From Thuidium tamariscinum (Eukaryota > Streptophyta > Bryopsida > Hypnales > Thuidiaceae), in assembly GCA_947034885.2 (NCBI GenBank), contig OX344754.2, positions 5,773,001-5,837,000 of the forward strand: a DNA stretch of 64,000 bases, given 5' to 3'. The notes below the pieces were generated by a model that saw only the letters and a list, made by a program, of their open reading frames with translations, ran no database searches and had not been told where the DNA came from. This document shows positions 12,281 to 24,544 of this stretch, piece after piece. Position 1 is the first letter of the stretch, and every line of letters begins with the position of its first letter. Both the position numbers and the translations under genes were made by a program.

Positions 12281-12827
12281 GGGGGAACACTTTCCGTGTT
12301 TTAGCAACCCACATGCGACGGAATATAAGGTGAATTTAATTCATTTTGGATAACATTTATAAGTATTTATAAAAGAATTACATATAAAGTAGGGGACACG
12401 AAAAGTGGAAAGTTCATTATAATTAATGTAGGTAGCCAAAAAATATGGTCCATTAATTTTTAGGTGCATGTAATTTAGGGTCAATAGAATAAGATCCAAC
12501 AAATTGTATTTAGTAAGGTCTATTTATACTATGTCAATATTACAATAGAGTACTATGTCAAATATATAGTATAGTACTTGTACATCAGAGTTACAAGATG
12601 AAACTCCAAATCAGTAGATGAAGGTGCGAATTCACAGACTTAGAGTTTTAGAGTAGCTGTTGGATGACAAATGGTAGATTGAATTTTTTTAAATGCACAA
12701 GTGTGTATCAAAAATGCAACAAGGTAATGATAGGAGCCCTTTTAATAATGCCTAGGAGGTAAATAGGCCCCCAAAAAATATCCCTCCACCGCACGTGGGT
12801 CCTCCAAATGTAGTAAGAGTGTCCCCC
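12281..12827. mobile_element. Mutator-like MITE, family F copy 1
   Basis: Ends GGGGGAACAC... and ...GTGTCCCCC. The terminal repeats extend inward about 45 bases (CAACCCACATGCGACGGA against GACCCACGTGCGGTGGA on the other strand). Flanks TGTGACATG (12272-12280) and CGTGGCATG (12828-12836) form an imperfect 9-bp duplication, the length typical of Mutator-like elements. No coding capacity. A second copy lies at 13899-14195. Confidence 0.75.
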
Positions 12828-13137
12828 CGTGGCATGCGAGCTTTGAGCACATATATAAGTATGCATCATGCAACCATTGAAGGTGTTTATAACAAAAATA
12901 TCTATAATATACGTATTATAGAATATATATATATATATACTATTAATATAGAAGGTTACTATAATATAAACACTTATATTATAGGTGTATAGTCTTCTAA
13001 GTTCATAGGCTCAGACTCTTGTACTCACATAATAGCAACCCTCCTTTTCCACCCACTAGATTGACATTAAAGTACAAAGACTAATTTTCCCTGTAGCGCA
13101 TATCCTTGTCAACCTACATATGCAAGGAGGCCCTTCA

Positions 13138-14351
13138 TCCCTACAGGCCCCAGGCCATTTTTCTGTCAAAAACCACTCAAAACTGCCATTTTTGTTGTGT
13201 TCATCCAAAAGAACAAAAAAAAGTGTTTTTATAGAATCTAACCATAGGATCTTTTACTTTGTTTCTTTGAAATCATGTGGTAAGAATTTCATGAAGTTTG
13301 ACTGTATAGATTGGAAGATATGAGCATTCAAAGTTGGAAAACATAGTTTTTTTAAACACTGTCCTGCAATTTCAGATGACTTTGATTGTCATTTGTTTAA
13401 TTTTCTTACACTATGGACTTTGAATTAAGAAAAATTTGTATTTAAGAATTGAGTTGAAAGTCTAGGAATTTTTTTAAAAAAATTGCTTGATTTTCATTCC
13501 TTAAAAAATGATTAAGTAGAGGTAGGTCCAAGATTTAAAGAAAAATTAAATTGTCAATAGCTCTAAGATGGAATTGAAACACGACAATCTCAACGGTGAG
13601 ATTGTTCTAGCTAGAAAATTGAACCTTGTCAAGGAATTTTTTTTTGAAAAATTGTGAAATTTACATTAAAAAATGAACCCTATAAGTTATTTTTTCAAAA
13701 ATTGCCCGAAAACAAGATTGTTCATAACTTTCACATAACTAATCCAAACGGAATGAATAAAAGCTTCACGCGTAGACAAAAATATAATCTTTAAGATTAA
13801 AAATTTAAAAATTTAATTTCAAGTTTTTGTGGATTTATTTTTCTGCCTGCCGAGTTAAAATCTACGCTTTTTGTGGTATAACTTTTGCTCCAGGGCACTA
13901 GGGGAGGACACTTCCCGTTTTTTAATAACCTACGTGTGGCGGAATATAGGGTACATTTAAATAATCTTAGGTAAAATTTATAAGAAATTTACATATAAAA
14001 TAGGGGACATTAAAAAGGCAAAGTGTTTTAAAAATAAAATAGGGATGATAATATGGCTGATTTTTCCGCTTTATAGTAAAATAGGGGCTCTTTTAATGTT
14101 GCCAAGTACTGATTACAAATAATTGATAGCCCCCCTAAAAATACCCCACCGCCGTACGTGGGTCCCCCAAATATACAAGAAGTGTCAGCCGCGGGCCCGG
14201 GCACCAATTGAAATAAACATTATATTCCCACAAAGCTAATCAATTTTCCTATATTTTGAGAAAGTTTCAAGAAGATTCATTAAAAATTGAGGTCTACAAA
14301 ACTTTCCCGAACTCCAAATTGCCACCCGAGGGGACAATGGGCTTTTAGGGG
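13138..14351 (+). mobile_element. TTAA-type element, family A copy with nested MITE
   Basis: Collinear with the complete family A copy at 32576-33499. It opens TCCCTACAGGCCCCAGG, shares CAAAACTGCCATTTTTGTTG and TTTGACTGTATAGATTGGAA, and closes GGGCTTTTAGGGG followed by TTAA (14352-14355). The left flank has decayed to TTCA. A MULE-like MITE (13899-14195) interrupts it near its right end, so the MITE is younger. Noncoding. Confidence 0.8.
13899..14195. mobile_element. Mutator-like MITE, family F copy 2
   Basis: Shares GGACACTTCCCGTTTTTTAA, CCTACGTGTGGCGGAATATA and CACCGCCGTACGTGGGTCCC with copy 1. Flanks CCAGGGCAC (13890-13898) and CCCGGGCAC (14196-14204) are a 9-bp duplication with one mismatch. 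The empty site can be read in the uninterrupted family A copy (CTCCCGGTCACCAATTG near 33344). Confidence 0.82.
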
Positions 14352-14975
14352 TTAATCCTATAGGAATAGGATAGTCTTTGTGAAAATCATCCTTTTTGCA
14401 ACAATGTAAATTGTCTACTTTAAAAATTCAAAAGTATTCATTGATGACCATACTACTCTTCATGACCTCCCCTTTTTTGCACAAAATTTCAAGGATGAAC
14501 AATTAGACTTCTATCTTACATGCAAGAATTCCTTCTCATCCATTAGACCATTTTGGTCCACAACATCTTTACACGGTTAAACAATTGTATGAACTGTAAT
14601 TCTAGTAGTTCAATTGTTGCAACATTTGTAAAAATATTTGATGATTGTGTAAAAAAATGAAGTATTTATAGTTTGCTTTTATTGAATTTGACCCTTGAAG
14701 TAGATGTTGAAGACCTAATGTATCTTGTGGATGACTTCAATCACAATAGAAAAAAAGAATGCACATGTTTGCTTAATAATTAAAGCATTTTGATGACTAC
14801 CTTGGTCAATGGTCATAGAACATAATTGGGTGAGTCAAGAGACAAAGAATGGATATTTCTATTTTAACAAAATTTTATGAATCAAAAGTAGTATAACCTT
14901 GCCATCGGAGCTCGTTTTTTTAAAGTGAATTACTGATAGTGAAGTGTGTGGACTGCTAGCTAGGGTCAGGGACTC

Positions 14976-15337
14976 GGGGTCAATTGGCCCCTCCTCGATC
15001 CCTCAAAGTCATTCCAGAGGTGCAAATATTAACTGAAAACAAAAAACTATTTTGTGCTTGACTAATCTACCGTGAAATGAAGACCCCTTCTAGCTAATTT
15101 GGGCTGGGTGAACTGACCCCTCACTTGGCCACTTCGGGGAAAACGCTGAAATTTCTTATTTTCCACTCATGATAAGATTTGAGTATTTTAAAGTCAAATT
15201 TGTAATTAGAGACCCCAAATTAGCTCTATGCTTGGAGTGGATTAGATAAATTAATTGAGCACAAAATAGGGGACTTTTATTTATACTTGCACCTGTGGAA
15301 TGACTTGGTGTGCCCAAGAAAGGGGCCAGTGCTCCCC
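14976..15337. mobile_element. Inverted-repeat element (MITE) of about 360 bp
   Basis: The left part (GGGGTCAATTGGCCCC, AAAGTCATTCCAGAGGTGCA, TTTTGTGCTTGACTAATCTA) is mirrored on the right by TAGATTAG-like, GAGCACAAAATAGGGG, TTGCACCTGTGGAATGACTT and GGGGCCAGTGCTCCCC. The arms are about 120 bases and imperfect. No clear target duplication was seen, so the superfamily is open. Confidence 0.65.
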
Positions 15338-15339
15338 AA

Positions 15340-17396
15340 CTCTAATTTTGGGCCTTTGATTGCAAATATGACTACAAAACTTGCAAGTTTTATCATGCAT
15401 GGAAAATTTTTAAAATTTCAATGTTTTCCCAAGTTCTCATCCAAAGGGGGTTAGTTTCACTTTGACTGGCTCTAGCTACAGTAGTTGGTGTCAAGGCTTT
15501 TTTTTTTTCATTTTTGGAGAATAGCCACAGTGGCGACATAAAATGTTGTAAGGACGGTCCAAATTGCAACATTCATCCATTTCTTGGATGTATAGTATGA
15601 TTTTCATCCAAAAATAGGTGAATTCATCTACAATTTTTCTTCATTTCAAAGTCATTAGAGGACTTTTGAGGCCTTTGGAAGGACTGCGGGTTCCCAGATT
15701 GCGGGAATGCAGTTTGTGCCGCGTGAACAGAAATCCTATGTGGTTGAGAGAATGTCATGTCATAAATTTATTTATTTTTTGAATTTTTTTTTGGGATTTT
15801 TTTCATATTCCAGGACCTTTTTTTATTTTAATTATTAAATTTATTTAAAAAAATTTTAAATTTTGGCCTGACAACGGCCAACAGTTAGGGGAACAGTTTC
15901 ACAAAACAACCCCAAAACGGCCCTTTGGAGACCTCAAATCCCTTCTAATGTGTCTGGCGATTTCATCCAAATTTTCTAGCATTTTTTGAGGTGTTTTCTA
16001 GCCAGATTATTTTTTCTTGTGCAAACTGGCACCAAAAAGCCAAAAAAAAGGCCCTGGTTGGTGTTACAGTACTTTACACGGGAGGGTTGAAAGAACTCTC
16101 AAATTTGAAAAACAGATCTCCATCTAGTTACTTTTCAACCCATTTCAACAGGGAATTTGGACTAACTGATCGAAACTGAGAAACCTTCGGCTTCCTCAAC
16201 TCCTGGTCAACTTGAAAGGTAGCAAGTCCACTTTTTCAAATGCTAGTGAGGACTTGAGGACACACTTTTATTTTGTTGACCTTTAGTAAGCAGAATCTTG
16301 CCGTAAGTGGAAGTACTGAACTTTCCTTCTTCTTTCTTAGTTTTTTAGTTTTTAATTTTTGAAAGAAAGAAAGTAAATTCCATGGCAATCTGTACAGTTG
16401 ATAACCGCCCACTCCAATGATAGATATACGGGTCTGGAAACCCGGAACTTATTTTTTTTGCTGCCAGGTCTTGTGTGCCTGATTGGGGGTACGGCGGTGC
16501 CACAGATACTATGTTTATATTTTTAATTTTATTAATTTACTTATTTTTGACATAAGCATGACGCTGGGAAGGTGTCAGCCAGGAAGGAAGGCTGGTTTTA
16601 TTGAACGTGCAACCACGCCATTCGGTTTGGATACCTCTCAACTATCTGTCAATTTAAAAAATATAAACAAAAAACAAACCATCTGTCAATAGTTTAGGGT
16701 CATCTTGAACCATATAAGATAGGAGCAGTTAAAATGGACACTTACTCTGGATCAAGAGATCCAGTAGGTGCATAGAGAGAAATACTATGTGGATTTGCTA
16801 GGAAATGGTCTACGAAACCAAAAAAATTAGGTTCATATTTTTCTAAGCTTGTATAAATATAATATGAACTTTTGAAAACAATTGTGTAGATGCACCTATT
16901 GTGGGCACTAGACTAACACCAAAGTGAGTATGGAAACATCTAAAGGTGACACACTTTAATTTTGAATCCCATGTGAGTGATTGACCATTTCTTTGAAGAA
17001 TGACCATTTTTTTGAAGAATGACAACTTCTTGGAATCATACTTGTTTACTTTAGGACCCCACATGGGTTCTTTGAATCCACTTGCACTTGGATTAAGGTT
17101 CTATTCTAGGTGTTTGTAAATGACTAGTGTTCAATTTGGGTGCTTCTACCTTATTTTTATTTTCAAAACCTTATTGCTCCAATTTCAATGATGTAAATAG
17201 CAATTTCATAGTGGATGTTTGGAAATTTATATCATTGGTATTTTTCAAGGTTGGTGATTTGTAACATAAATCTATATAGATCCAAGTTACTTTCTAAAGC
17301 TTTGGGCATTCAAAAATCACAATTTTGGTACTTTGAATTGTGCTAATGTACTTAAATTGATTAAAATCTTGTGTATTAATATGTGAGGTTTGAAGT
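15340..17396. other. Spacer with a GC-richer patch, no gene recognised
   Basis: Around 15690-15900 a GC-richer stretch (GACTGCGGGTTCCC ... GGCCAACAGTTAGGGGAACA) with a T-rich centre resembles the element at 28901-29142 in composition. Its limits cannot be set. Nothing else is supported. Confidence 0.4.
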
Positions 17397-17400
17397 TTAA

Positions 17401-19230
17401 CCCTTAAAGCACTAAATTGTGTTTTTTTGGCAACATAGCCATTTTTGGGCAGCTCACTACAAATGGAGTTTTGTTGAGGGGGGTTTGAAATTTTCTCACA
17501 ACATTTTTTTGAGGAGTGCCTTGAAGGCTTAATAATTTTCATAATTTATGACTACATATAGTGATAAGCACAAATGTGAAACATTTTCATTCAAACAACC
17601 ATACTATAAGCATCAATAGATAAATCCCAAAAGTATACACATGAAAGTTGTAGGGCACAACGTACAACACATTACTATGGAAGTTTGAAGAAAAAAATTA
17701 GTTATGATTTGAAAGAAAATTTAAAATTCCAAAGTTTGCTATGTCTAAAACTTGATTTTTGCATGTTCAACATGGTTTGGCTTTACTTTATCTTTTGTCA
17801 AAACTGACAATGATGATGGATTTTTTTTGGTATATTTTGGATGAATTAAATGCATCATGAACTTGAATTTTAAAATGCATTGTACAATTGTAAACTATAA
17901 ACTGTACACATTGCTCAATTCAACAAACCTTTTAAATTACAAGGGCATTTAGATATAATAATGGTCTATTTTGCAACCTATACTCTCTTTACAATGGATA
18001 ATGCAATTCCATGCTCTCAGTTCTCTCAAAAAACTCAAATTTTGTGAGAACCAACATCATTTGTATATTTGCCAAATTGTTAATATTTTTAATTCTATAA
18101 ATGTGAATTTTCTTCAATTTTTGTATACAAAAATAAAAAATGATGTATATCAATATGCTAAGGCACAAAAAGATTTTTTGGAGTCTTAAAAAAAATTTGA
18201 CAAAAGATAAAGTAAAGCCAAACCAAATTGAACAAAACCAAGTTTTAGACATAGCAAACTTTGGAATTAATTTTCTTTCAAATCACAACTAACTTTTATC
18301 TTCAAACTTCCGTAGTATTGTATTGTATGTTGTGCTCTACAACATTCATGTGTACACTTTTGGGTTTTTTTCATTGATGCTTATTGTATGGTTGTTTGAA
18401 TGAAAACGTTATACATTTGTACTCAATTTTGTTTGTCACTATAGTTAGAAAGTTATGATATGATGTTTAATTTTTTATTTCTTGGTAGGCATTTCAAACA
18501 ACAAAAAACTTCTTTAAATTTTTAAAAAATAAAATAAAATTTGAAATTGATCTTTTAGATTTATGTCTAAGTGGAAAGCTTTGAATAATCAATTTTTATC
18601 AATGAATCAAAAGTTATGAGAAGTTTTAGTTTGGGGTAGACTGTGAGTAGTTATAGAATCTCTATTCTAACTATAAAAAAATGTTTGGAATCCTTTATTT
18701 AATTCAATTTTTAATATTTTTGAAAAAAAATAAAAACATTAGGTGTAGGATGTTTATTACAACATTTCAACCATTGGGATTGGCATTTCATAAATAAATT
18801 ATAAAAATTTAATATTTTGGACCATATTTTAATTCTTTCTACTTATTATTTTTTCTTGTACGTTTTACAATTCTAAATGATTTGAAAATTTTCAAGCATA
18901 TAGACAACTTGCTTTGAAGAGTAAATTCAAAAAGTAACCACCATTTTGGACATTTTTTTATACAATGTCACCATTTGAAGTGCAACTTCCAAATTTTTTT
19001 GTAGAGTCAAAAAAATACATTTGTCTATTCAAATGCTCATATCTTGCAATCTAAATGGTAAAAATTTCTGAAATTCTTTCTACATCTTCTCAAATAAGTC
19101 CACTATAAGATCCTACAATTACATGTGTCTAAATTTTTTTTTCTAGAAGTTGGAAATTGTACTAGAAATGGCAATTTAAGAGTGTTTTTTTGGTGAATAC
19201 CTAGTAAAAATTAGGTGGAATTTTTAACTC
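17401..19230 (+). mobile_element. TTAA-type element, family B copy with nested foldback
   Basis: Preceded by TTAA (17397-17400). It opens CCCTTAAAGCACTAAATTG and TTTTTGGCAACATAGCC, matching the complete family B copy at 61203-62127, and resumes after the insertion with AGTTATGAGAAGTTTTAGTT, AAAACATTAGGTGTAGG and TTTTCAAGCATATAGACAA. The right end has decayed (AATTAGGTGGAATTTTTAAC), so the end is approximate. A foldback of about 890 bp (17557-18443) sits in its left third. Confidence 0.72.
17557..18443. mobile_element. Foldback element nested in a family B copy
   Basis: Arm 17571-17802 (CAAATGTGAAACATTTTCAT ... AAGTTTGCTATGTCTAAAAC ... TTTATCTTTTGTCA) is the imperfect reverse complement of 18197-18420. 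Ends TATAGTGATA and TCACTATA pair. The loop of about 390 bases contains small ORFs on both strands without any domain. Comparison with the uninterrupted family B sequence (GACTACATTGTCAAAAAGTT) shows this is an insertion. Confidence 0.75.
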
Positions 19231-19388
19231 CTAAACATCAAGTTGGATGTTTTGTGTTTTATGGATGACAAAGACTCTTTTCAATATCAAACAATAGTGC
19301 AACTGTTCATCTTTGAAATTTTGTGTGCAGAGTGACAATCTTCTATAGTACCTTGACTGCCAAAGAGTGCTTTTGAAAAAAAAAATTG

Positions 19389-20234
19389 AACTACACTAAA
19401 ATTGGTAAATAGTGTTGGCAACACTAATTAGCCAAGCTAACACTAATTGTGATTTGCAAGGTTAGTGTTAGATCATTATTTACTCAATCTAACACTATTT
19501 CAGCTATACAATAAAACTTTTTTGCTAAGACCTGGTTTGACTTTTGGAGAATGGTGCTCCTTTTGCCCAATTGGCTTTGGCAATGAGTGATGTGGCTTGT
19601 AAAATTTTCATAGGATTGGTGCCTCCAAAGGTAGGTAGAGTGTGGTAAAAATGCTAGAATGATAATAAAAAATATTGGAATGACAGTAAAAAAATGCGAG
19701 AATGATTTGAAAAAAATATTAGAATGACTATAAAAATGATGGAATGTCTCTTAAAAATGATGGAATGATATTAAAAAAAATGCTTCAATGGCTGGGGAAA
19801 AAGCGGTGACCATAAAAAAAAACCCAATCTTTTAGTGGAAATAGAGGAGAGAAATTGTATCATCCAATGTTAAATGCCATACCTCAAAATAGAATTTATA
19901 GGCATTGGAAGTTTGAATGGAAGTGGAGGGAACCAGGAGAGTTTGAAATCAAGGCGGAAAATGGTGGAGTATATACCCCACCCACCACCCCCATTTGAGA
20001 GCTCACAATCTTCTCCAAAGCTAGGAGCTCTCCCATTCTCAAGAAGACTTGGAGCTCTTGGAGTTCCCTCACTCCCACAAAATTTGTGGTACACCAAGGA
20101 AGAACGAGATTTTGATGGCAAGAGTTATGTGCTCCAACACTATTTAGACATAAGTTGGTAAATAATATTGGGAGTAAAAAATAGAGAACAACACTAATTA
20201 TCAACTAACAATATTTATCAATTTTAGTATAGTG
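19389..20234. mobile_element. Degenerate CACTA-like element
   Basis: The right end read inward is CACTATACTAAAATTGATAA and the left end is AACTACACTAAAATTGGTAA, paired over about 25 bases. Subterminal zones are full of AACACTA/TAGTGTT words in both orientations (19410-19500, 20190-20215), as in CACTA elements. The first bases of the left end have mutated and no 3-bp duplication survives. Overlapping ORFs at 19870-20204 on both strands show no domain and are not called as genes. Confidence 0.55.
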
Positions 20235-20332
20235 ATTCTGCTACAAAATCAAAATGGATGATTTCCGCAATCGTCGATCTATTCTTTAAAAGTTATTTTT
20301 CCACAATCATCAATCCATCCTTTTAAAGTTAA

Positions 20333-21195
20333 CCATTGAAGGACTAATGCCATTTTTCCATCAAAAACCTCTCAAAACTGCTATTTTTGTTGCGTTCAAT
20401 CAAAAAACAAAAAAACTTTTTTCAAGAATCTAACTATAGGATCTTGTACTTAATTTGACTAGGGTCATGTGGTAAAAACTTCATAAAATTTGACTATATA
20501 TAGATTGAAAGATATGAGCATTATGCATTGAAAAAATAATTCTTTTTTAACTATGGTCTATAATTTCATGTGACTTTGACCACCATTTGTGAAAAAATTT
20601 GCGCTATAGAGTTTGAGTTTATAATTTTTTGTATTAAAAAATTGAGTTGAGAGTCTAGGAAAAAATTTCACAAAAAGAACACTTGAATACCATTCTCTAA
20701 AAAAATTGTTAAGGAGAAGTAGGAGATTGAAAGAAAAACTAAATGGTTAAAAGTTTTTAGATAGGATTCAAACACGAAAATTCCAAAATCAAGATTGCTC
20801 TAGAAAGTAGACATAACCTTGTCTAACAGTTTTCTTTTGAAAATATGTGAATTTGCATTAAAAAATGAATTCCTTAAGTTATTTTTTCAAGAAGACATTT
20901 GAATTGCCCAAAAAACAAGATTGTCCATAACTTTCTCATTACTAATCCAAATAGAATGAATGAAAGCTTTATATGTAGACAAAAACATATTATTTTAGAA
21001 AAAAAGAATTTTTGCAAAAAAAAATTTGTTGCCTATTGAATGAAAATTTGAATTTATTGTGGAATAACTTTTGTTCCTAGGAACCAATTGAAATAAAAAT
21101 GATATTACCACAAAGCTAATCAATTTTTCTATCTCATGAGAAAGTTTTTAAAAGTTTCATCAAAAATTGAAGTTACAGGAACCTACTGAAAATCC
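20333..21195 (+). mobile_element. TTAA-type element, family A copy, right end lost
   Basis: TTAA at 20329-20332 precedes CCATTGAAGGACTAATGCC. The body is collinear with the 32576 copy (CTCTCAAAACTGCTATTTTT, TTGACTATATATAGATTGAA, ACCAATTGAAATAAAAATGA, GGAACCTACTGAAAATCC) and then stops short of the terminal AGGGG. A reverse family B copy follows almost directly. Confidence 0.72.
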
Positions 21196-21255
21196 ATTTC
21201 ATCATTATTTTACATGTTTTGTCCATAGTGAGCCTTATAGCTATTTAGGCCATTT

Positions 21256-22178
21256 TTGGTCTTTGTGGTCTTCAACTACTTAAATTCTTTTGCTATGTTT
21301 TCACCAAAAACACCCCAAAATTGCCACTTGTAGTATAAAACCAAATTTTGAAAAAAACAAACATTTTAGACCTTAGAATCTTGTAGAATGCTAACTTGAG
21401 AACATGTGGAAAAAAGTTCAAAAGTTTCCACCATGTGGATTCTAGATATTAATGTATGAATTTACAAAAATCCTTTTTGGGGCCTTGAATAGAAGGTAGC
21501 TACACTTCACAAAACTCATATTTACATGAAAAAAAGTCCAAAATGGTGGTAATTCTTTGAATTCATTCTTCAAGGAAATTTGGCTACATGCTTGAAATTT
21601 TTTAGATCATTTGGATATGTACAATATATAGGAAAAAAAATGGTAAGTATAATGAAGTAACGGATGATTCAAAATACAAAATTGTTAAGAATTTTGATAT
21701 GAAATTCAAAAATGTCAATCCTAATGGTTTCAATGTTGTAATAAACAATTTACATCCTATACTTTTATTTTTTTCAAAAAATTTAGAAAATTGACTAAAA
21801 TAAAGGACTTCAAAATTTACTTTAAAGTAAGGAATCCATAGTTGCCTACAAACAAAAACTCCTCATAACTTTTTGATTGGGCTTTTGAATAATTAATAAA
21901 AATAGAATGATTCAAAGCTTTCCACATATATAATAATCTAGAGAACTAATTTCAAATTTTTGTTGGTGAAAAGAGTGATTTCTTTTAATCTACACAAACT
22001 ATCCATTTAAAAAAAAGTAGGACATAAGGTCAAAATTTTAAACTTATATTTTCAAATGTCCTAATTCCTTCTCCCTACTTTCTCTTAAATTTTGGTCCCA
22101 AAAAATGGAAATCTCTAGTTAAACATACTTGCCTAAAATTGCTATATTGCTAAATTTAGTAGGATAGTCCTTTAGGGA
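21256..22178 (-). mobile_element. TTAA-type element, family B, reverse orientation
   Basis: Reads as the reverse complement of the 61203-62127 copy. The left side has TGCTATGTTTTCACCAAAAA and AAAATTGCCACTTGTAGT. The right side ends AGTCCTTTAGGGA followed by TTAA (22179-22182), which is the element's 5' end. The left limit is approximate. Noncoding. Confidence 0.72.
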
Positions 22179-22432
22179 TTAACATTTGAAGTTGAACAAT
22201 GATTGATATTACTAATTGAAATTCTAATGGAAGATCTAGTAAATCAACATCTAAAGAAGGTAAAATTTTATTGAATTCCAAAATGTGCGTTAAAAATTGT
22301 GATTTTTCCAAATTTGAAGTCTTTGATTGGATAACAAAATAATATAAGTTTAATTTTGAAATTTTGAAATTCAAATTGAATAAATCTGTATGGGTGATTG
22401 TAAGAATTGGTGGTTGATTTTGGTGTCAAGAC

Positions 22433-23140
22433 ATTGCAAGAAACACTAGTCCTATTTCATGTCACAATTGAAGTGACATTGTTGTTTCTAGATGTAACTT
22501 TTGATGCATGAATCCTATTAGTTTGAAATTTTTATTGGAAATGCCTAACTTGATTTTAATTAGACCCCTTTTTTTTTAATTTTAAGAAAAAAAATTTATT
22601 TTTATTTTTATTTAGCTAATTTGTCACAATTAATAATTTTAGGGGTTTTACTACATTAGGAATCCTCAAATTTAATGATCTAAAGCTCAAAATTTCATGG
22701 TCTATTTGCATAGTAGAGAATCATGTATCCACCAAAGGAAATTTGAAAATTAATTATTTTATGTCATCCACATGGGTACCTACAATACTTCCATTGTACA
22801 CAATTTTTGAACATTGAAGACGTTTTTTAGATCATTTTTCTAGTAAAATCTTATCATCATCAACAATTAACAAATAGAAATTTTTTAGTTTTTCAAAAAT
22901 TTCTTTTTTTGTTTTTTGCAAATCAAAATGTCAAAGTACCTATTTTCATGAGATTTTGCAATTTTCTAGTTCACCTACTTAGAGAATTTTTCTACACTTT
23001 TCTTTTTTACAGTACCTTCTTCATAAAGAAATATACATATTATTCATATTTTCTTAAAATTATTTTTTACTTTTAAAGTACTCCTAAAAAATCATGACTA
23101 TTATGGCAAGTGTAAAAAAACACTTGGTGTTTCTTGCAAT
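22433..23140. mobile_element. Putative element with ATTGCAAGAAACAC termini
   Basis: ATTGCAAGAAACACTAGT at the left is matched by ACTTGGTGTTTCTTGCAAT in reverse at the right. The same terminal sequence bounds another stretch at 26774-27332. No duplication of 2-10 bases was found at either, so mobility is inferred from the shared ends only. The interior is AT-rich and noncoding. Confidence 0.5.
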
Positions 23141-23929
23141 GATCTTATCACACATAATGTAGATAGACTAAATTCTAGTTAGAAATTTTATGGTGATAAT
23201 GTTTTCAGTTTTGAAATGTTAAGTTCTCTCTTTTATCTCTTGGATGTGGCAATGGGTGATAAATGATTGTTGTAGCATGTTCAAATTGGAAAAGTAGCGC
23301 TTAGATAGAATTGTGAACCAATTGGTTTTCGAGTTGAGAATTAGTTCATTCAAATTAGATTCTAATGGTTGTGACTATTTCAACTCAATAGATATGAGCA
23401 TTGAATTGGTTGGTGTGCCTTGGTTTATAGCTAGTTTCCTTGATTTGAAAGTCATCAATGGCAAAAAAATATGGAGTCCAATAAATAAGCTTGGAAGCTA
23501 TTTGGAATAATCACCAAGCTAATAGTAAAAGTTCATTCCAAGGGAGGCTTTTAAAATCGGATTAGTCTAATAATTTCCTAATAGGTCTTTGCAATTAAAA
23601 TCAAAGAGAAAGTGTTTCATTATAAATAAAGAAATTCCTCATGCATTGTGCTAATTACTAAATTTGCAACTCCGCTCTTAAAGGCCACAAGGATAAGAAT
23701 ATTCTCCCAAATTAATTATCTTCAATCTTCAATTGTTTTATCTTATTCTTTATCTTTTATCTTCTATTTTGAACTCCTTTATCTCCAATTTGGTTCTTCA
23801 CAATTCGGCACTGTAGATTCAATACAGCAACTCCCAAATTGGTCTTTGAACTCAACACTTGCTACAATGGCTCTCAAACTTCCTACTTGGACTCAATTTC
23901 TTCAACATGGTACACAAGGATCTTTATAG

Positions 23930-24532
23930 GAGAGGGCTCTAAAACTGAGTGGGCATTTTCAACTGTCCAAGAGGGGTTGTGAAATGGACACTTGAATTGT
24001 TGGAAAATGAAGTATGGATTACAATGGACCTTGATAAGATTTGTTTTTACTTCTTCAATGGATGGTTTAAGAGCCACATTGGGTTCATATCTAACTAAGT
24101 GGCTAGGTGTTTACAAATTTAATTCAAAATAAGAATTCGCTATTCAACTACCTTCTTATAAGTATTGAAAAATCTAAAAGAATGATGAATTCAAGCATTC
24201 ATTTCAGATTTATAAAGGTACGCTTTTAGAAATCATTTCTATTGCTTTATACACATTGTAATGCTATTTTTTGAACAAGCCGCATTTTTTTTTCAAACTA
24301 TGCATGGATGGATTTCCAAGGGCCTATAATTACAAATATGGACTTATACTAGATTGTGTTTGAAAATTCATAATTAATTCAATAATGATTCAAAAAATAT
24401 GAAACAACTTGTGTTAGATTCCTCATCTACTTTTCTTTGACTAAAAAATAAACTAAAAATATTTTCATCTCATGAGATATATGAAAAAGGCACATCAATG
24501 CTTTGATGATTGCTTTTTGAGCCTCTTACTTT
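23930..24532. repeat. Dispersed repeat G, copy 2
   Basis: Collinear with 10255-10868 in the same orientation. Shared blocks include GCATGGATGGATTTCCAAGG and TGTTAGATTCCTCATCTA. Noncoding. Confidence 0.8.
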
Positions 24533-24544
24533 ACTCTTTGATTT

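Noticed and set aside
19870..20204. Three overlapping ORFs, one Pro/Ser-rich
   Set aside because: Open on both strands inside a degenerate CACTA-like element, without domain or promoter.
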